Assembly (NCBI GenBank): GCA_012727625.1
Contig: JAAYGP010000369.1
Location: 1 to 14,175 of the forward strand
Length of the DNA: 14,175 nt
Source: Clostridiaceae bacterium
GTDB taxonomy: Bacteria > Bacillota > Clostridia > DSM-8532
Reading direction: 5' to 3'
Part shown: piece after piece, positions 7,953 to 14,175 of the stretch
How the letters are laid out: every line of letters starts with the position of its first letter
How positions within the stretch are numbered: the first letter of the stretch is position 1
Position numbers and translations under genes: made by a program
The notes under the pieces: generated by a model
Database searches by the model: none
What the model was told of the DNA's origin: nothing
Seen by the model: only the letters and a program-made list of their open reading frames with translations

Positions 7953-9806
7953 ATGAAAGTAAACCTAAGTGATGAAATATTATTCAGTGTGGAAAAGCCC
8001 GCCAGATACACCGGAGGCGAATGGAACATGGTTGTAAAGGATCCCGGGGATGTGGACATTCGTTTTACTTTTTGTTTTCCGGATGTATACGAGGTTGGCA
8101 TGTCCCATCTTGGCATGAAAATACTGTACCATGTTTTAAATAAACGGGATGATATATATTGCGAGAGAGTTTTTGCACCCTGGGTTGATCTTGAGAGAAT
8201 AATGCGCGAAAGGGATATTCCTTTGTTTGCGCTTGAAACAAAGGCTCCCCTTATGGATTTTGATTTTTTGGGGTTTACTCTTCAATATGAAATGAGTTAT
8301 ACCAATGTACTAAATATGCTTGATCTTGCAAAAATACCGTTATTTTCAAAGGACAGGGATGAAAGCTATCCTCTTGTAATAGGAGGAGGGCCTTGTGTAT
8401 GCAATCCGGAACCAATTGCGGATTTTTTTGATTTATTTGTCATAGGTGAAGGGGAAGAGGTTATTCTTGAAATAATGGATCAGTACAAGGCCTGGAAAGC
8501 CGCAGGCGGCAGTAAACATGAGTTGTTGTTGAACCTTTCAAAAGTTCCTGGTGTTTACGTACCATCCCTGTATAGTGTTTCATATAACCATGATGGAACA
8601 ATCAGAGAAGTTTCCCCTAATAAAGAGGAAGTACCCGGAAAGGTAACAAAACGCATAATAAAAGACATGGATGCGGTTGATTTCCCGGAAGATATAATAG
8701 TTCCCCTTATTGGAATTGTGCATGACAGGGTTATGCTGGAAATGTTCAGGGGTTGTATCCGCGGCTGCAGATTCTGCCAGGCAGGTTTTATATATCGTCC
8801 TGTCCGGGAAAAATCTCCGGAGGTGTTGCTGAAACAGGCCAGGGGAGCTATCTCAAAGACCGGATATGAGGAGATTTCACTGGTTTCCTTAAGCACCAGC
8901 GATTATTCATGTCTTCAAAGTTTCACAGATGAGCTTATTAAGCTTACCGAGGAGAACAAGGTGAATTTGTCACTGCCGTCTCTTCGAATAGATAATTTCT
9001 CCCTTGACCTGATGGAAAAAGCCCAAAAGGTCAGAAAAAGTGGTCTGACCTTTGCACCTGAAGCAGGTACTCAAAGGCTCAGAAATGTTATTAACAAGGG
9101 AATAACCGAAGAAGATGTCATAAGTTCCGTAAGCCTTGCCTTTGAGGGAAGCTGGAGCAATGTCAAGCTGTATTTTATGATAGGGCTGCCCACTGAGACG
9201 TTGGACGATATCGAAGCAATTTCAGATCTTGCCGGGAAAGTTGTCAGAGCTTATAAAATGGTACCAAAGGAAAAAAGGGCAAAAGGCTTGAAAGTAAGCG
9301 TAAGTGCGTCCTGCTTTGTACCTAAGCCCTTTACTCCTTTTCAATGGGTGGGTCAGGATACTCTTGAAACATTCATTGAAAAACAGCGCTTTTTAAAGGA
9401 AAAAATAAGACAAAGGTCCAAATCGGTAACTTTCCACTGGCACGATGCAAAAACCAGTGTTATAGAAGCTGTTTTGGCAAGGGGTGACAGAAAACTAAGC
9501 AAAGTGATTAAAAAAGCCTGGGAAAAGGGATGCCGCTTCGACGGATGGGATGAACATTTTAAATATGATAAGTGGATTGAGGCATTCCATGAGGAGGATA
9601 TAGATCCAAAGTTTTATGCAAGCAGGCATCGCCAGTTTGACGAGGTTCTTCCCTGGGAACATATAGATATGGGTATTTCAAAGAAGTTTTTGCAAAGAGA
9701 GTGCGAAAAGGCATATAATGAGGAAACAACACCAAACTGCAGGCTTAAATGTTCCGGATGCGGGGCAGGTGCTTTTGATACCGGGCTTTGCGTTGAAAAA
9801 TTATAG
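7953..9806 (+). CDS. B12-binding-domain radical SAM protein (TIGR03960-type)
   Basis: Encodes 617 residues from the ATG at 7953; GGGTG lies about 9 bases upstream, and relatives begin like MKVNLSDEILFSVEKPARY. A GTG at 7941 would add four residues. The N-terminal part (about 35-190) is a cobalamin-binding-like fold with LGFTL and IGGGP segments. Where the classical motif is DxHxxG this protein has DVYEVG (44-49), so any cobalamin would bind without the usual histidine ligand. The radical SAM core starts at CIRGCRFC, with Cys268, Cys272 and Cys275 as the 4Fe-4S ligands. A C-terminal cysteine cluster (NCRLKCSGCG) near residue 595 may bind metal. The next gene encodes its usual partner; the two kinds of protein are found adjacent or fused. 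Substrate is unknown; its place in front of RNase G and ribosomal genes hints at RNA modification, which is inference. Confidence 0.9.
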   Translation: MKVNLSDEILFSVEKPARYTGGEWNMVVKDPGDVDIRFTFCFPDVYEVGMSHLGMKILYHVLNKRDDIYCERVFAPWVDLERIMRERDIPLFALETKAPLMDFDFLGFTLQYEMSYTNVLNMLDLAKIPLFSKDRDESYPLVIGGGPCVCNPEPIADFFDLFVIGEGEEVILEIMDQYKAWKAAGGSKHELLLNLSKVPGVYVPSLYSVSYNHDGTIREVSPNKEEVPGKVTKRIIKDMDAVDFPEDIIVPLIGIVHDRVMLEMFRGCIRGCRFCQAGFIYRPVREKSPEVLLKQARGAISKTGYEEISLVSLSTSDYSCLQSFTDELIKLTEENKVNLSLPSLRIDNFSLDLMEKAQKVRKSGLTFAPEAGTQRLRNVINKGITEEDVISSVSLAFEGSWSNVKLYFMIGLPTETLDDIEAISDLAGKVVRAYKMVPKEKRAKGLKVSVSASCFVPKPFTPFQWVGQDTLETFIEKQRFLKEKIRQRSKSVTFHWHDAKTSVIEAVLARGDRKLSKVIKKAWEKGCRFDGWDEHFKYDKWIEAFHEEDIDPKFYASRHRQFDEVLPWEHIDMGISKKFLQRECEKAYNEETTPNCRLKCSGCGAGAFDTGLCVEKL

Positions 9807-9963
9807 TACTATTGTTTATATGCACTGAAAGAAAACGATAAAAAAGCATATCCGACGGGACGCTTTCCCGGGATGGACAGCCCTGACCCACTGAAATACT
9901 TCCTTAAGCCAGGAAAGCAATAACATGAAGAATAAGCATTCAAAAAACGTAAGGTGATATATA

Positions 9964-10689
9964 ATGCATATCAGGTTCCGTTTTAAACGGGAAGAAGAAT
10001 TAAAATTCATAGGGCACCTTGATATTTTAAGGTTATTTGAGAGGGCTTTCAAACGTTCGGGTTTACCGGTTTCCCATTCACAGGGATTTAACCCGAGGCC
10101 CCAGATCGTTTTTGCCCAGCCCATGCCTTTAGGTCTTACAAGCATCGGCGAGTTTGCTGATGTTGAACTGGAAAAAGAATATTATACGGATGAATTCATG
10201 CAAAAATTGAACGGTTCGCTGCCTCCCGGGCTTCAATTGCTTGAAGCGAAAAAAAGAATAAAAAAATCCAACCTGATGTCAATTATTGGTGCAGCGCGGT
10301 ACAAAATAGGTTTTAATATCGAAACCCGGGAGAATCCTGCCATTGACAGGTTTGTCGAGATTGTATCGGGTGAGGACACAATAAACGTAATTAAAAAAAC
10401 AAAAAGCGGAGAAAAGGAAATAAATATCAGACCGCTCATATATGAGCTGTCGGGGAATATTAATGGTAATACCGGAGAGGTTGAAGTGCTGCTTGGGGCA
10501 GGACAGACCAACAATGTAAGACCCGAGTTGTTTTTGAGCGGTGTGTCTCATGTTATCGGGTCGGAGCTTAAGCTTGAATATATGCATAGATTAATGTTAT
10601 ACGTGGAATTTCGGGGGCAAAAAGGCGTGAATTTGCCCGGAGCGAATAAAAACGCCTGGATATCTCCCCTGGATGAAAAGATCCTGTAA
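9964..10689 (+). CDS. TIGR03936 family radical SAM-associated protein (DUF2344)
   Basis: Encodes 241 residues, typical for the family. The recognisable N-terminal segment has FRFKREEELKFIGHLDILR, then SQGFNPRPQIVFAQPMPLGL (about 39-58), and GEFADVEL. No catalytic motif or metal-binding cysteine cluster is visible, so it is probably an accessory or substrate-binding partner of the radical SAM protein upstream. The start is supported by AAGGTG (9951-9956), 7 bases before the ATG. The gap of 157 bases to the previous gene has a small hairpin (CGGGA/TCCCG near 9857-9871) but no strong terminator, so the two are likely co-transcribed. It ends 14 bases before rng. The biochemical role is not established. 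Confidence 0.88.
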   Translation: MHIRFRFKREEELKFIGHLDILRLFERAFKRSGLPVSHSQGFNPRPQIVFAQPMPLGLTSIGEFADVELEKEYYTDEFMQKLNGSLPPGLQLLEAKKRIKKSNLMSIIGAARYKIGFNIETRENPAIDRFVEIVSGEDTINVIKKTKSGEKEINIRPLIYELSGNINGNTGEVEVLLGAGQTNNVRPELFLSGVSHVIGSELKLEYMHRLMLYVEFRGQKGVNLPGANKNAWISPLDEKIL

Positions 10690-10703
10690 AAACGGTGAGG
10701 ATT

Positions 10704-11939
10704 ATGGTCAGGGATATACTGGTTGAAACGCGTTTTGACGAAACAAGGATAGCTGTAGTTGAAGATGGCGAGCCTGTGGAGATATATATAGAGACTGCCA
10801 ACCGTGAAAAGCTGGCAGGTAACATTTACCGCGGCAAGGTGGAGAGGGTTCTGCCCGGTATGCAGGCTGCTTTCGTTGACATTGGCATCGGCAAAAACGC
10901 GTTTTTATATGCGGATGATATAATAAACGAAAGTGTTAAAAATTCATCTCAACCAGGGAAAATAGAGGATCTTATATCCCAGGGTCAGGAAATTACAGTA
11001 CAGGTTATTAAAGAAGAGATTGACAACAAGGGTGCCCGGGTGACCACAAAAATAACTTTACCGGGAAGAACAGTGGTTTTAACTCCGGTTATGCAAGGTA
11101 TAGGAGTTTCAAAAAAAATTAAGTGCCCCAATGAAAGAGAAAGACTAGAGCAGCTTGCCATAGGCCTCTGTCCCGAGGGTATGGGTATAATTGTGAGAAC
11201 CGCAGCAGAGGGTTTGGACCCATCTGAACTGGATTCAGAAATAAAATATCTGGTGGGATTATGGAAAAACATTTCTGCCGGAGAGGAAAAAGGGAATGTG
11301 CCAAGATGCATATATTCCGAGCCGGGTGTTATTTATAAGCTTGTGAGGGATTATTTCGATTCAGGACTCAATCGCTTAATATTGGATGATCGTTCAGAGT
11401 ATGAGAAAATATTGGAACATATAGCAACTGTTCTGCCCGGAATGAAACCTAAAATAGAGTATTTCTGTAAAGATTATAATTTGTTCGAGTGCTATAATAT
11501 AGATTTGGCCATTTCAAAAGCTCTTTCACGGAAAGTCTGGCTTAAAAGCGGCGGATACCTTGTTTTTGATAAAACAGAGGCGTTAACGGTTATTGATGTG
11601 AATACAGGGAAATATGTGGGCAGAAGTACATTGGAAGAAACAATGATCAGAATAAATGAGGAAGCCGCCATTACTATTGCAAAGCAAATCAGGCTCAGAA
11701 ATATAAGTGGGATTATACTAATCGATTTTATCGACATGAAAGACAGTTCGCATAAAGAAAGGCTTTTGTCGATTTTAAAGGAGGCAGTGAAAGCAGACTC
11801 CAGTAAGGTCGTTGTGGTAGGGATGACGAGCCTTGGACTCGTTGAAATGACAAGAAAAAAAGTAAGATGCACCCTGCAGGATCTTTTGACCATTCCATGC
11901 CCCACCTGTGGCGGTACTGGCAGAATAAGCAAAAGTTAG
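10704..11939 (+). CDS. rng: Ribonuclease G (Rne/Rng family), short form
   Basis: Encodes 411 residues. RNase E/G family enzymes cut single-stranded RNA, including rRNA precursors and mRNA. The start MVRDILVETRFDETRIAVVEDGE fits the family; the ATG at 10704 follows GGTGAGG (10694-10700) at short spacing, while the GTG at 10695 has no site of its own. An S1 RNA-binding domain covers about 35-120 (GNIYRGKVERVLPGMQAAFVD). Catalytic Asp298 (VIDVNTG) and Asp341 (LIDFID) are 43 residues apart, as are D303 and D346 in E. coli RNase E. A zinc-link motif CPTC (Cys399, Cys402) follows, and the protein stops nine residues later. It therefore lacks the small C-terminal domain of the 489-residue E. coli RNase G. 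It is the last gene of the radical SAM operon; no terminator is evident after it. Confidence 0.93.
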   Translation: MVRDILVETRFDETRIAVVEDGEPVEIYIETANREKLAGNIYRGKVERVLPGMQAAFVDIGIGKNAFLYADDIINESVKNSSQPGKIEDLISQGQEITVQVIKEEIDNKGARVTTKITLPGRTVVLTPVMQGIGVSKKIKCPNERERLEQLAIGLCPEGMGIIVRTAAEGLDPSELDSEIKYLVGLWKNISAGEEKGNVPRCIYSEPGVIYKLVRDYFDSGLNRLILDDRSEYEKILEHIATVLPGMKPKIEYFCKDYNLFECYNIDLAISKALSRKVWLKSGGYLVFDKTEALTVIDVNTGKYVGRSTLEETMIRINEEAAITIAKQIRLRNISGIILIDFIDMKDSSHKERLLSILKEAVKADSSKVVVVGMTSLGLVEMTRKKVRCTLQDLLTIPCPTCGGTGRISKS

Positions 11940-12123
11940 TAACAGGTGTATTCATCCCATTGAATTTTCATTCCGTAGAAATTAAATCCTTGAGAGAAAA
12001 TGTAGTTTATTGGTTTGATATATGAATTACTGAAAAATATTCGGTCGCGTTGATCTGCCCGTAAAATACAGCTTTCTTAAAACGTATATAGTTGTAGAAT
12101 CAGGGTGGGTTTTTGGAATTGGT
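11940..12123. other. AT-rich intergenic DNA after rng, nothing recognised
   Basis: No open gene, no convincing hairpin with a T-run and no known RNA motif are visible between the rng stop and the next repeat copy. Read-through from rng into rplU therefore cannot be excluded, although rplU has its own strong promoter. Confidence 0.4.
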
Positions 12124-12210
12124 ACAGAACCTGTATACAATAACCGTCATTGCTCAATATCCGGGGCAGCTTTGGCAGAACCTGAATCAGGTCAGGGTGT
12201 GAACAGTGAC
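12124..12210 (+). repeat. Intergenic repeat copy 4 (3' part only)
   Basis: These 87 bases align without gaps to 7761-7847 with five mismatches by eye, and to 5695-5781. The 5' arm present in copies 2 and 3b is missing; to the left the sequence is unrelated. The end reads GTGTGAACAGTGAC. It lies 61 bases upstream of the rplU -35 box and points toward rplU. Confidence 0.8.
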
Positions 12211-12271
12211 TTAACTTTAGCCAATGGGTGAATGGACAAAGTAAATGCAAATAAATGACATAAAATTAACA

Positions 12272-12300
12272 TTGACACATAGGATGTGCTGTGCTAAAAT
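12272..12300 (+). promoter_or_regulatory. Strong promoter of rplU-prp-rpmA
   Basis: Perfect -35 TTGACA (12272-12277), a 17-base spacer, and -10 TAAAAT (12295-12300) preceded by TGC, an extended -10. Transcription should start near 12307, giving a leader of about 80 bases. This is the best promoter in the window, as expected for ribosomal protein genes. Confidence 0.85.
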
Positions 12301-12319
12301 GTAACGGCGACCGCACTGG

Positions 12320-12354
12320 AAAGGGTTTTAAAAAGCAGAATATCTGCTCCCTTT
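12320..12354 (+). promoter_or_regulatory. L21 leader-type hairpin upstream of rplU
   Basis: Two stacked stems: AAAGGG (12320-12325) with CCCTTT (12349-12354), enclosing a perfect AGCAGA/TCTGCT hairpin with an ATA loop (12334-12348). It sits in the 5' UTR between promoter and ribosome binding site, where Firmicutes carry the L21 leader (Rfam L21_leader), thought to mediate feedback by the ribosomal protein. Position and shape fit; I could not run a covariance search. Confidence 0.65.
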
Positions 12355-12386
12355 TAAGGCGAGATAGGTTGGAGGAGGTGCACTCG

Positions 12387-12698
12387 ATGTACGCTATAGT
12401 TGAAACCGGAGGAAAACAGTACAGAGTTCAGGAAGGCGACGTTGTGTTTGTTGAAAAAATTTCAGCAGAAGACGGCGAAACTGTTGTTTTTGAAAAAGTG
12501 CTGGCTGTTTCCAAAGATGGTGAATTAACAGTTGGTTCACCGGCTGTTGAAGGTGCTTCTGTTAATGCCAGAGTCCTGGGACATGGAAAAGGCAAAAAGA
12601 TTATTGTTTTCAAGTACAAACCCAAAAAGGGCTACAGAAGAAAACAAGGTCACAGGCAACCGTACACAAAGGTTCAGATTGAAAAGATTAACGCTTAA
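12387..12698 (+). CDS. rplU: 50S ribosomal protein L21
   Basis: Encodes 103 residues, the standard length of L21, which binds 23S rRNA in the large subunit. Clear features are the start MYAIVETGGKQYRVQEGD, the middle segment VLAVSKDGELTVGSP, and the basic C-terminal part FKYKPKKGYRRKQGHRQPYT. The ATG at 12387 is chosen over upstream in-frame starts because a strong GGAGGAGGTG (12371-12380) precedes it and the family starts here; the upstream 32 codons coincide with the leader hairpin. First gene of the three-gene operon; the next start is two bases after its stop. Confidence 0.98.
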   Translation: MYAIVETGGKQYRVQEGDVVFVEKISAEDGETVVFEKVLAVSKDGELTVGSPAVEGASVNARVLGHGKGKKIIVFKYKPKKGYRRKQGHRQPYTKVQIEKINA

Positions 12699-12700
12699 AA

Positions 12701-13030
12701 ATGATACAGGCTGTTATTTTTAAAAACTCCAATGGAGAAATTCAGGGTTTTAAAATTAAAGGCCATGCAGGGTTTGACAGACCGGGCAGGGATATAGTCT
12801 GCTCAGCTGTATCAGCCGTAGTGTACGCGGCTCTGGGAGGCCTTGACGAATTGGCCGGCTTTAGAAATTTTACTGAAAAAGATGGTTTGATAATCTGTTA
12901 TGTCCCTGAAAATCTCTCCGCGGGGCAACTTGAAACCACAGATATTATTCTGAAAACAATGGTTGTTGGGTTAAGACAAATAGAGGCAGGTTACGATAAA
13001 TATATCCGAATTCGATATGAGGAGGTGTAA
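12701..13030 (+). CDS. prp: Ribosomal-processing cysteine protease Prp
   Basis: Encodes 109 residues, normal for the Prp (YsxB-like) family. Prp removes the N-terminal extension of L27 in Firmicutes and related bacteria, a step needed for a working ribosome. The catalytic pair is plain: His22 in KGHAGFD and Cys34 in RDIVCSAVSA, the same residue numbers as in the S. aureus enzyme. The gene starts two bases after rplU and has no strong ribosome binding site, so translation is probably coupled to rplU; this would keep the protease below L21 in amount. Its last codons contain the GGAGGTG that serves rpmA. Its substrate is encoded immediately downstream. Confidence 0.96.
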   Translation: MIQAVIFKNSNGEIQGFKIKGHAGFDRPGRDIVCSAVSAVVYAALGGLDELAGFRNFTEKDGLIICYVPENLSAGQLETTDIILKTMVVGLRQIEAGYDKYIRIRYEEV

Positions 13031-13034
13031 ACTT

Positions 13035-13313
13035 ATGATTAAGGTAAATTTGCAGTTATTTGCGCATAAAAAAGGAATAGGAAGCACAAGGAACGGACGT
13101 GACAGCGAATCCAAGCGTCTGGGAGTTAAAAGAGCAGATGGTCAGTTTGTTAAGGCTGGTAATATTCTTGTCAGACAAAGAGGGACCAAAATTCATCCCG
13201 GAACCAATGTTGGAAAGGGATCCGACGACACATTGTTTGCAATGGCGGACGGTATTGTCAAATTTGAAAGAATGGGTAAAGACAGAAAGAAAGTCAGTAT
13301 TGTCACAGCATAA
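13035..13313 (+). CDS. rpmA: 50S ribosomal protein L27 with cleavable N-terminus
   Basis: Encodes 92 residues. L27 lies at the peptidyl transferase centre, and its mature N-terminus reaches toward the P-site tRNA. Here the mature AHKKG sequence is preceded by nine residues, MIKVNLQLF, the Firmicute extension cut by Prp between Phe9 and Ala10. The core GSTRNGRDSESKRLGVK and the GTKIHPGTNVGKG segment are standard. The start at 13035 follows GGAGGTG (13021-13027), which overlaps the end of prp; an in-frame ATG at 13017 would lie upstream of that site. Third and last gene of the operon, followed by an intrinsic terminator. Confidence 0.98.
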   Translation: MIKVNLQLFAHKKGIGSTRNGRDSESKRLGVKRADGQFVKAGNILVRQRGTKIHPGTNVGKGSDDTLFAMADGIVKFERMGKDRKKVSIVTA

Positions 13314-13329
13314 AGGATTAAGTGGTTTC

Positions 13330-13362
13330 AGGGGCGAGAATGTCGCCCCTTTTATCTTTTTT
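13330..13362 (+). terminator. Intrinsic terminator after rpmA
   Basis: Stem AGGGGCGA (13330-13337) / TCGCCCCT (13343-13350) with a GAATG loop, followed by a T-rich tract (TTTTATCTTTTTT) to about 13362. It lies 16 bases after the rpmA stop and closes the rplU-prp-rpmA operon. Confidence 0.93.
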
Positions 13363-13707
13363 GTTTCTTTAACGGTATAAAACAAAAGTCCCTTACATAT
13401 CAGGCAATGGGGTTATTAAAATTGTGCATTGAGTTTTCTTTTTTAAAAAACCAATGATATTTTTAAATTAAATCCGGCTTGTTCATCCGCTATAATAGGA
13501 TCAGTTGAATTTTATATCTGCATAGGATGCGTAAATGTGCAAAAACTCTATATAGCTGAAATACATAGGCTTTTTGAAAGGGATGGGCAGAAGTATGTGC
13601 CAAAGTGCAAGAACCTGTGCTAATATGCAAAAATGCATGCGCGAACGAAGAATAAGCCTGTGCAGGTAATTTGGATAAGCATTTACAAAGGTTTATGGAG
13701 GGCAGGA
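13363..13707 (+). other. Intergenic region / leader upstream of obgE
   Basis: No gene is visible in these 345 bases. After the promoter candidate at 13468-13496 there is a stretch at about 13535-13670 unusually rich in TGTGC and TGCAAAAA strings, including ATGCAAAAATGCAT (13624-13637), two CCTGTGC strings and the palindrome CCTGTGCAGG (13661-13670). The obgE ribosome binding site GGAGGG (13697-13702) is at the right end. No riboswitch or ribosomal leader was recognised. Confidence 0.4.
13468..13496 (+). promoter_or_regulatory. Candidate obgE promoter
   Basis: Perfect -10 TATAAT (13491-13496) with TTAAAT (13468-13473; 3 of 6) 17 bases upstream. It follows the rpmA terminator and would give obgE a leader of about 200 bases. 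The weak -35 keeps confidence moderate. Confidence 0.5.
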
Positions 13708-14175
13708 ATGTTTATAGACATCGCGGAAATTTATATAAAGGCAGGAGATGGCGGAAACGGCGCTGTATCTTTCCGCAGGGAAAAGTATATACCTGCGGGA
13801 GGACCTGACGGAGGGGACGGGGGAGACGGCGGCAACATTGTGTTTAAAGCGGATAAGAACCTTAGAACCCTTGCAGACTTCAGGTATCGGAGGCAATATA
13901 AGGCCAGCCGGGGTGAGGATGGAGGAAGCAGGAAGTGCACAGGTAAAAAGGGTGAAGACCTTATTGTGAAAGTGCCCTGCGGAACCCTTGTAAAAGATAA
14001 GGAAACAGGGCTCATAATTGCGGATATAACCCGGGATGGTCAGACAGAAATAATAGCCAGGGGCGGAAAAGGCGGCAGAGGTAATGTTCATTTTGCAACT
14101 TCAACCAGACAGGCTCCTAATTTTGCAAAAAACGGAACACCCGGCCAGGAACGCTGGATAATTCTTGAACTTAAG
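13708..14175 (+). CDS. obgE: GTPase Obg, N-terminal part (cut by window end)
   Basis: The first 156 codons are present and the frame is open at the last base. Obg is an essential GTPase that binds the 50S subunit during late assembly and also takes part in stress and cell-cycle control. The visible part is the glycine-rich Obg domain: FIDIAEIYIKAGDGGNGAVSF at the start (residues 2-22), the glycine-rich segment AGGPDGGDGGDGGN, then TGKKGEDLIVKVPCGT, GGKGGRGN and FATSTRQAPNFA. The GTP-binding motifs would lie beyond the window. The ATG follows GGAGGG (13697-13702) at 5 bases. The linkage rplU-prp-rpmA-obgE is widespread in Firmicutes. Here obgE seems to have its own promoter. Confidence 0.97.
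   Translation, partial: MFIDIAEIYIKAGDGGNGAVSFRREKYIPAGGPDGGDGGDGGNIVFKADKNLRTLADFRYRRQYKASRGEDGGSRKCTGKKGEDLIVKVPCGTLVKDKETGLIIADITRDGQTEIIARGGKGGRGNVHFATSTRQAPNFAKNGTPGQERWIILELK

Noticed and set aside
10695..10703. GTG start for RNase G at 10695
   Set aside because: It has no ribosome binding site upstream; GGTGAGG overlaps it and better serves the ATG at 10704, which also matches family starts.
12291..12386. N-terminal extension of L21 from an upstream GTG
   Set aside because: That start overlaps the -10 region of the promoter and the extension is the leader hairpin; the ATG at 12387 has the strong GGAGGAGGTG site.

Overview
The window looks like chromosomal DNA of a low-to-mid GC Gram-positive anaerobe, most likely class Clostridia (Bacillota). 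This rests on: the gene order B12-type radical SAM protein, TIGR03936-type protein, RNase G, rplU, prp, rpmA, obgE; an L27 with the cleavable Firmicute N-terminal extension next to its protease Prp; GGAGG-type ribosome binding sites; and sigma-A-like promoters with 17-base spacers. Species cannot be told from the sequence alone.

Layout. Positions 1-385 hold an intergenic repeat copy and a hairpin that probably ends the gene to its right. Positions 386-5374 (minus strand) encode a very large secreted alpha-2-macroglobulin-like protein whose thioester motif has degenerated. A divergent intergenic region (5375-6130) holds two repeat copies and the long leader of serC (6131-7210, phosphoserine aminotransferase). 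serC is followed by a potentially structured 3' region and a strong intrinsic terminator (7401-7438). Next come a head-to-head repeat pair (7515-7847) and a promoter (7887-7915). That promoter appears to drive a three-gene unit: a B12-binding-domain radical SAM protein (7953-9806), a TIGR03936/DUF2344 protein (9964-10689) and a short RNase G (10704-11939). Another repeat copy (12124-12210) precedes a near-consensus extended -10 promoter and an L21-leader hairpin, then rplU-prp-rpmA (12387-13313), closed by a terminator at 13330-13362. A 345-base gap with its own promoter candidate leads into obgE (13708 onward), which is cut by the window edge.

How the genes fit together. rplU and rpmA encode large-subunit proteins L21 and L27. 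Prp removes the L27 N-terminal extension, without which the ribosome would not work in such bacteria. Obg is a GTPase of 50S assembly and RNase G processes rRNA and mRNA. The right half is therefore a ribosome-biogenesis neighbourhood, and the two uncharacterised proteins ahead of RNase G are reasonable candidates for RNA-related work (inference). The left half (secreted macroglobulin, serC) is unrelated to it.

The main signal not explained by genes is a family of intergenic repeats ending in GGGTGTGAACAGTAAC. It occurs at every transcription-unit boundary of the left two thirds: copies at about 116-258, 5627-5781, 7515-7654 (inverted), 7660-7847, 12124-12210, and a decayed piece at about 5915-5970. 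I see no CRISPR array, no complete insertion sequence, no tRNA or rRNA gene and no defence system. The rest is ordinary core genome.
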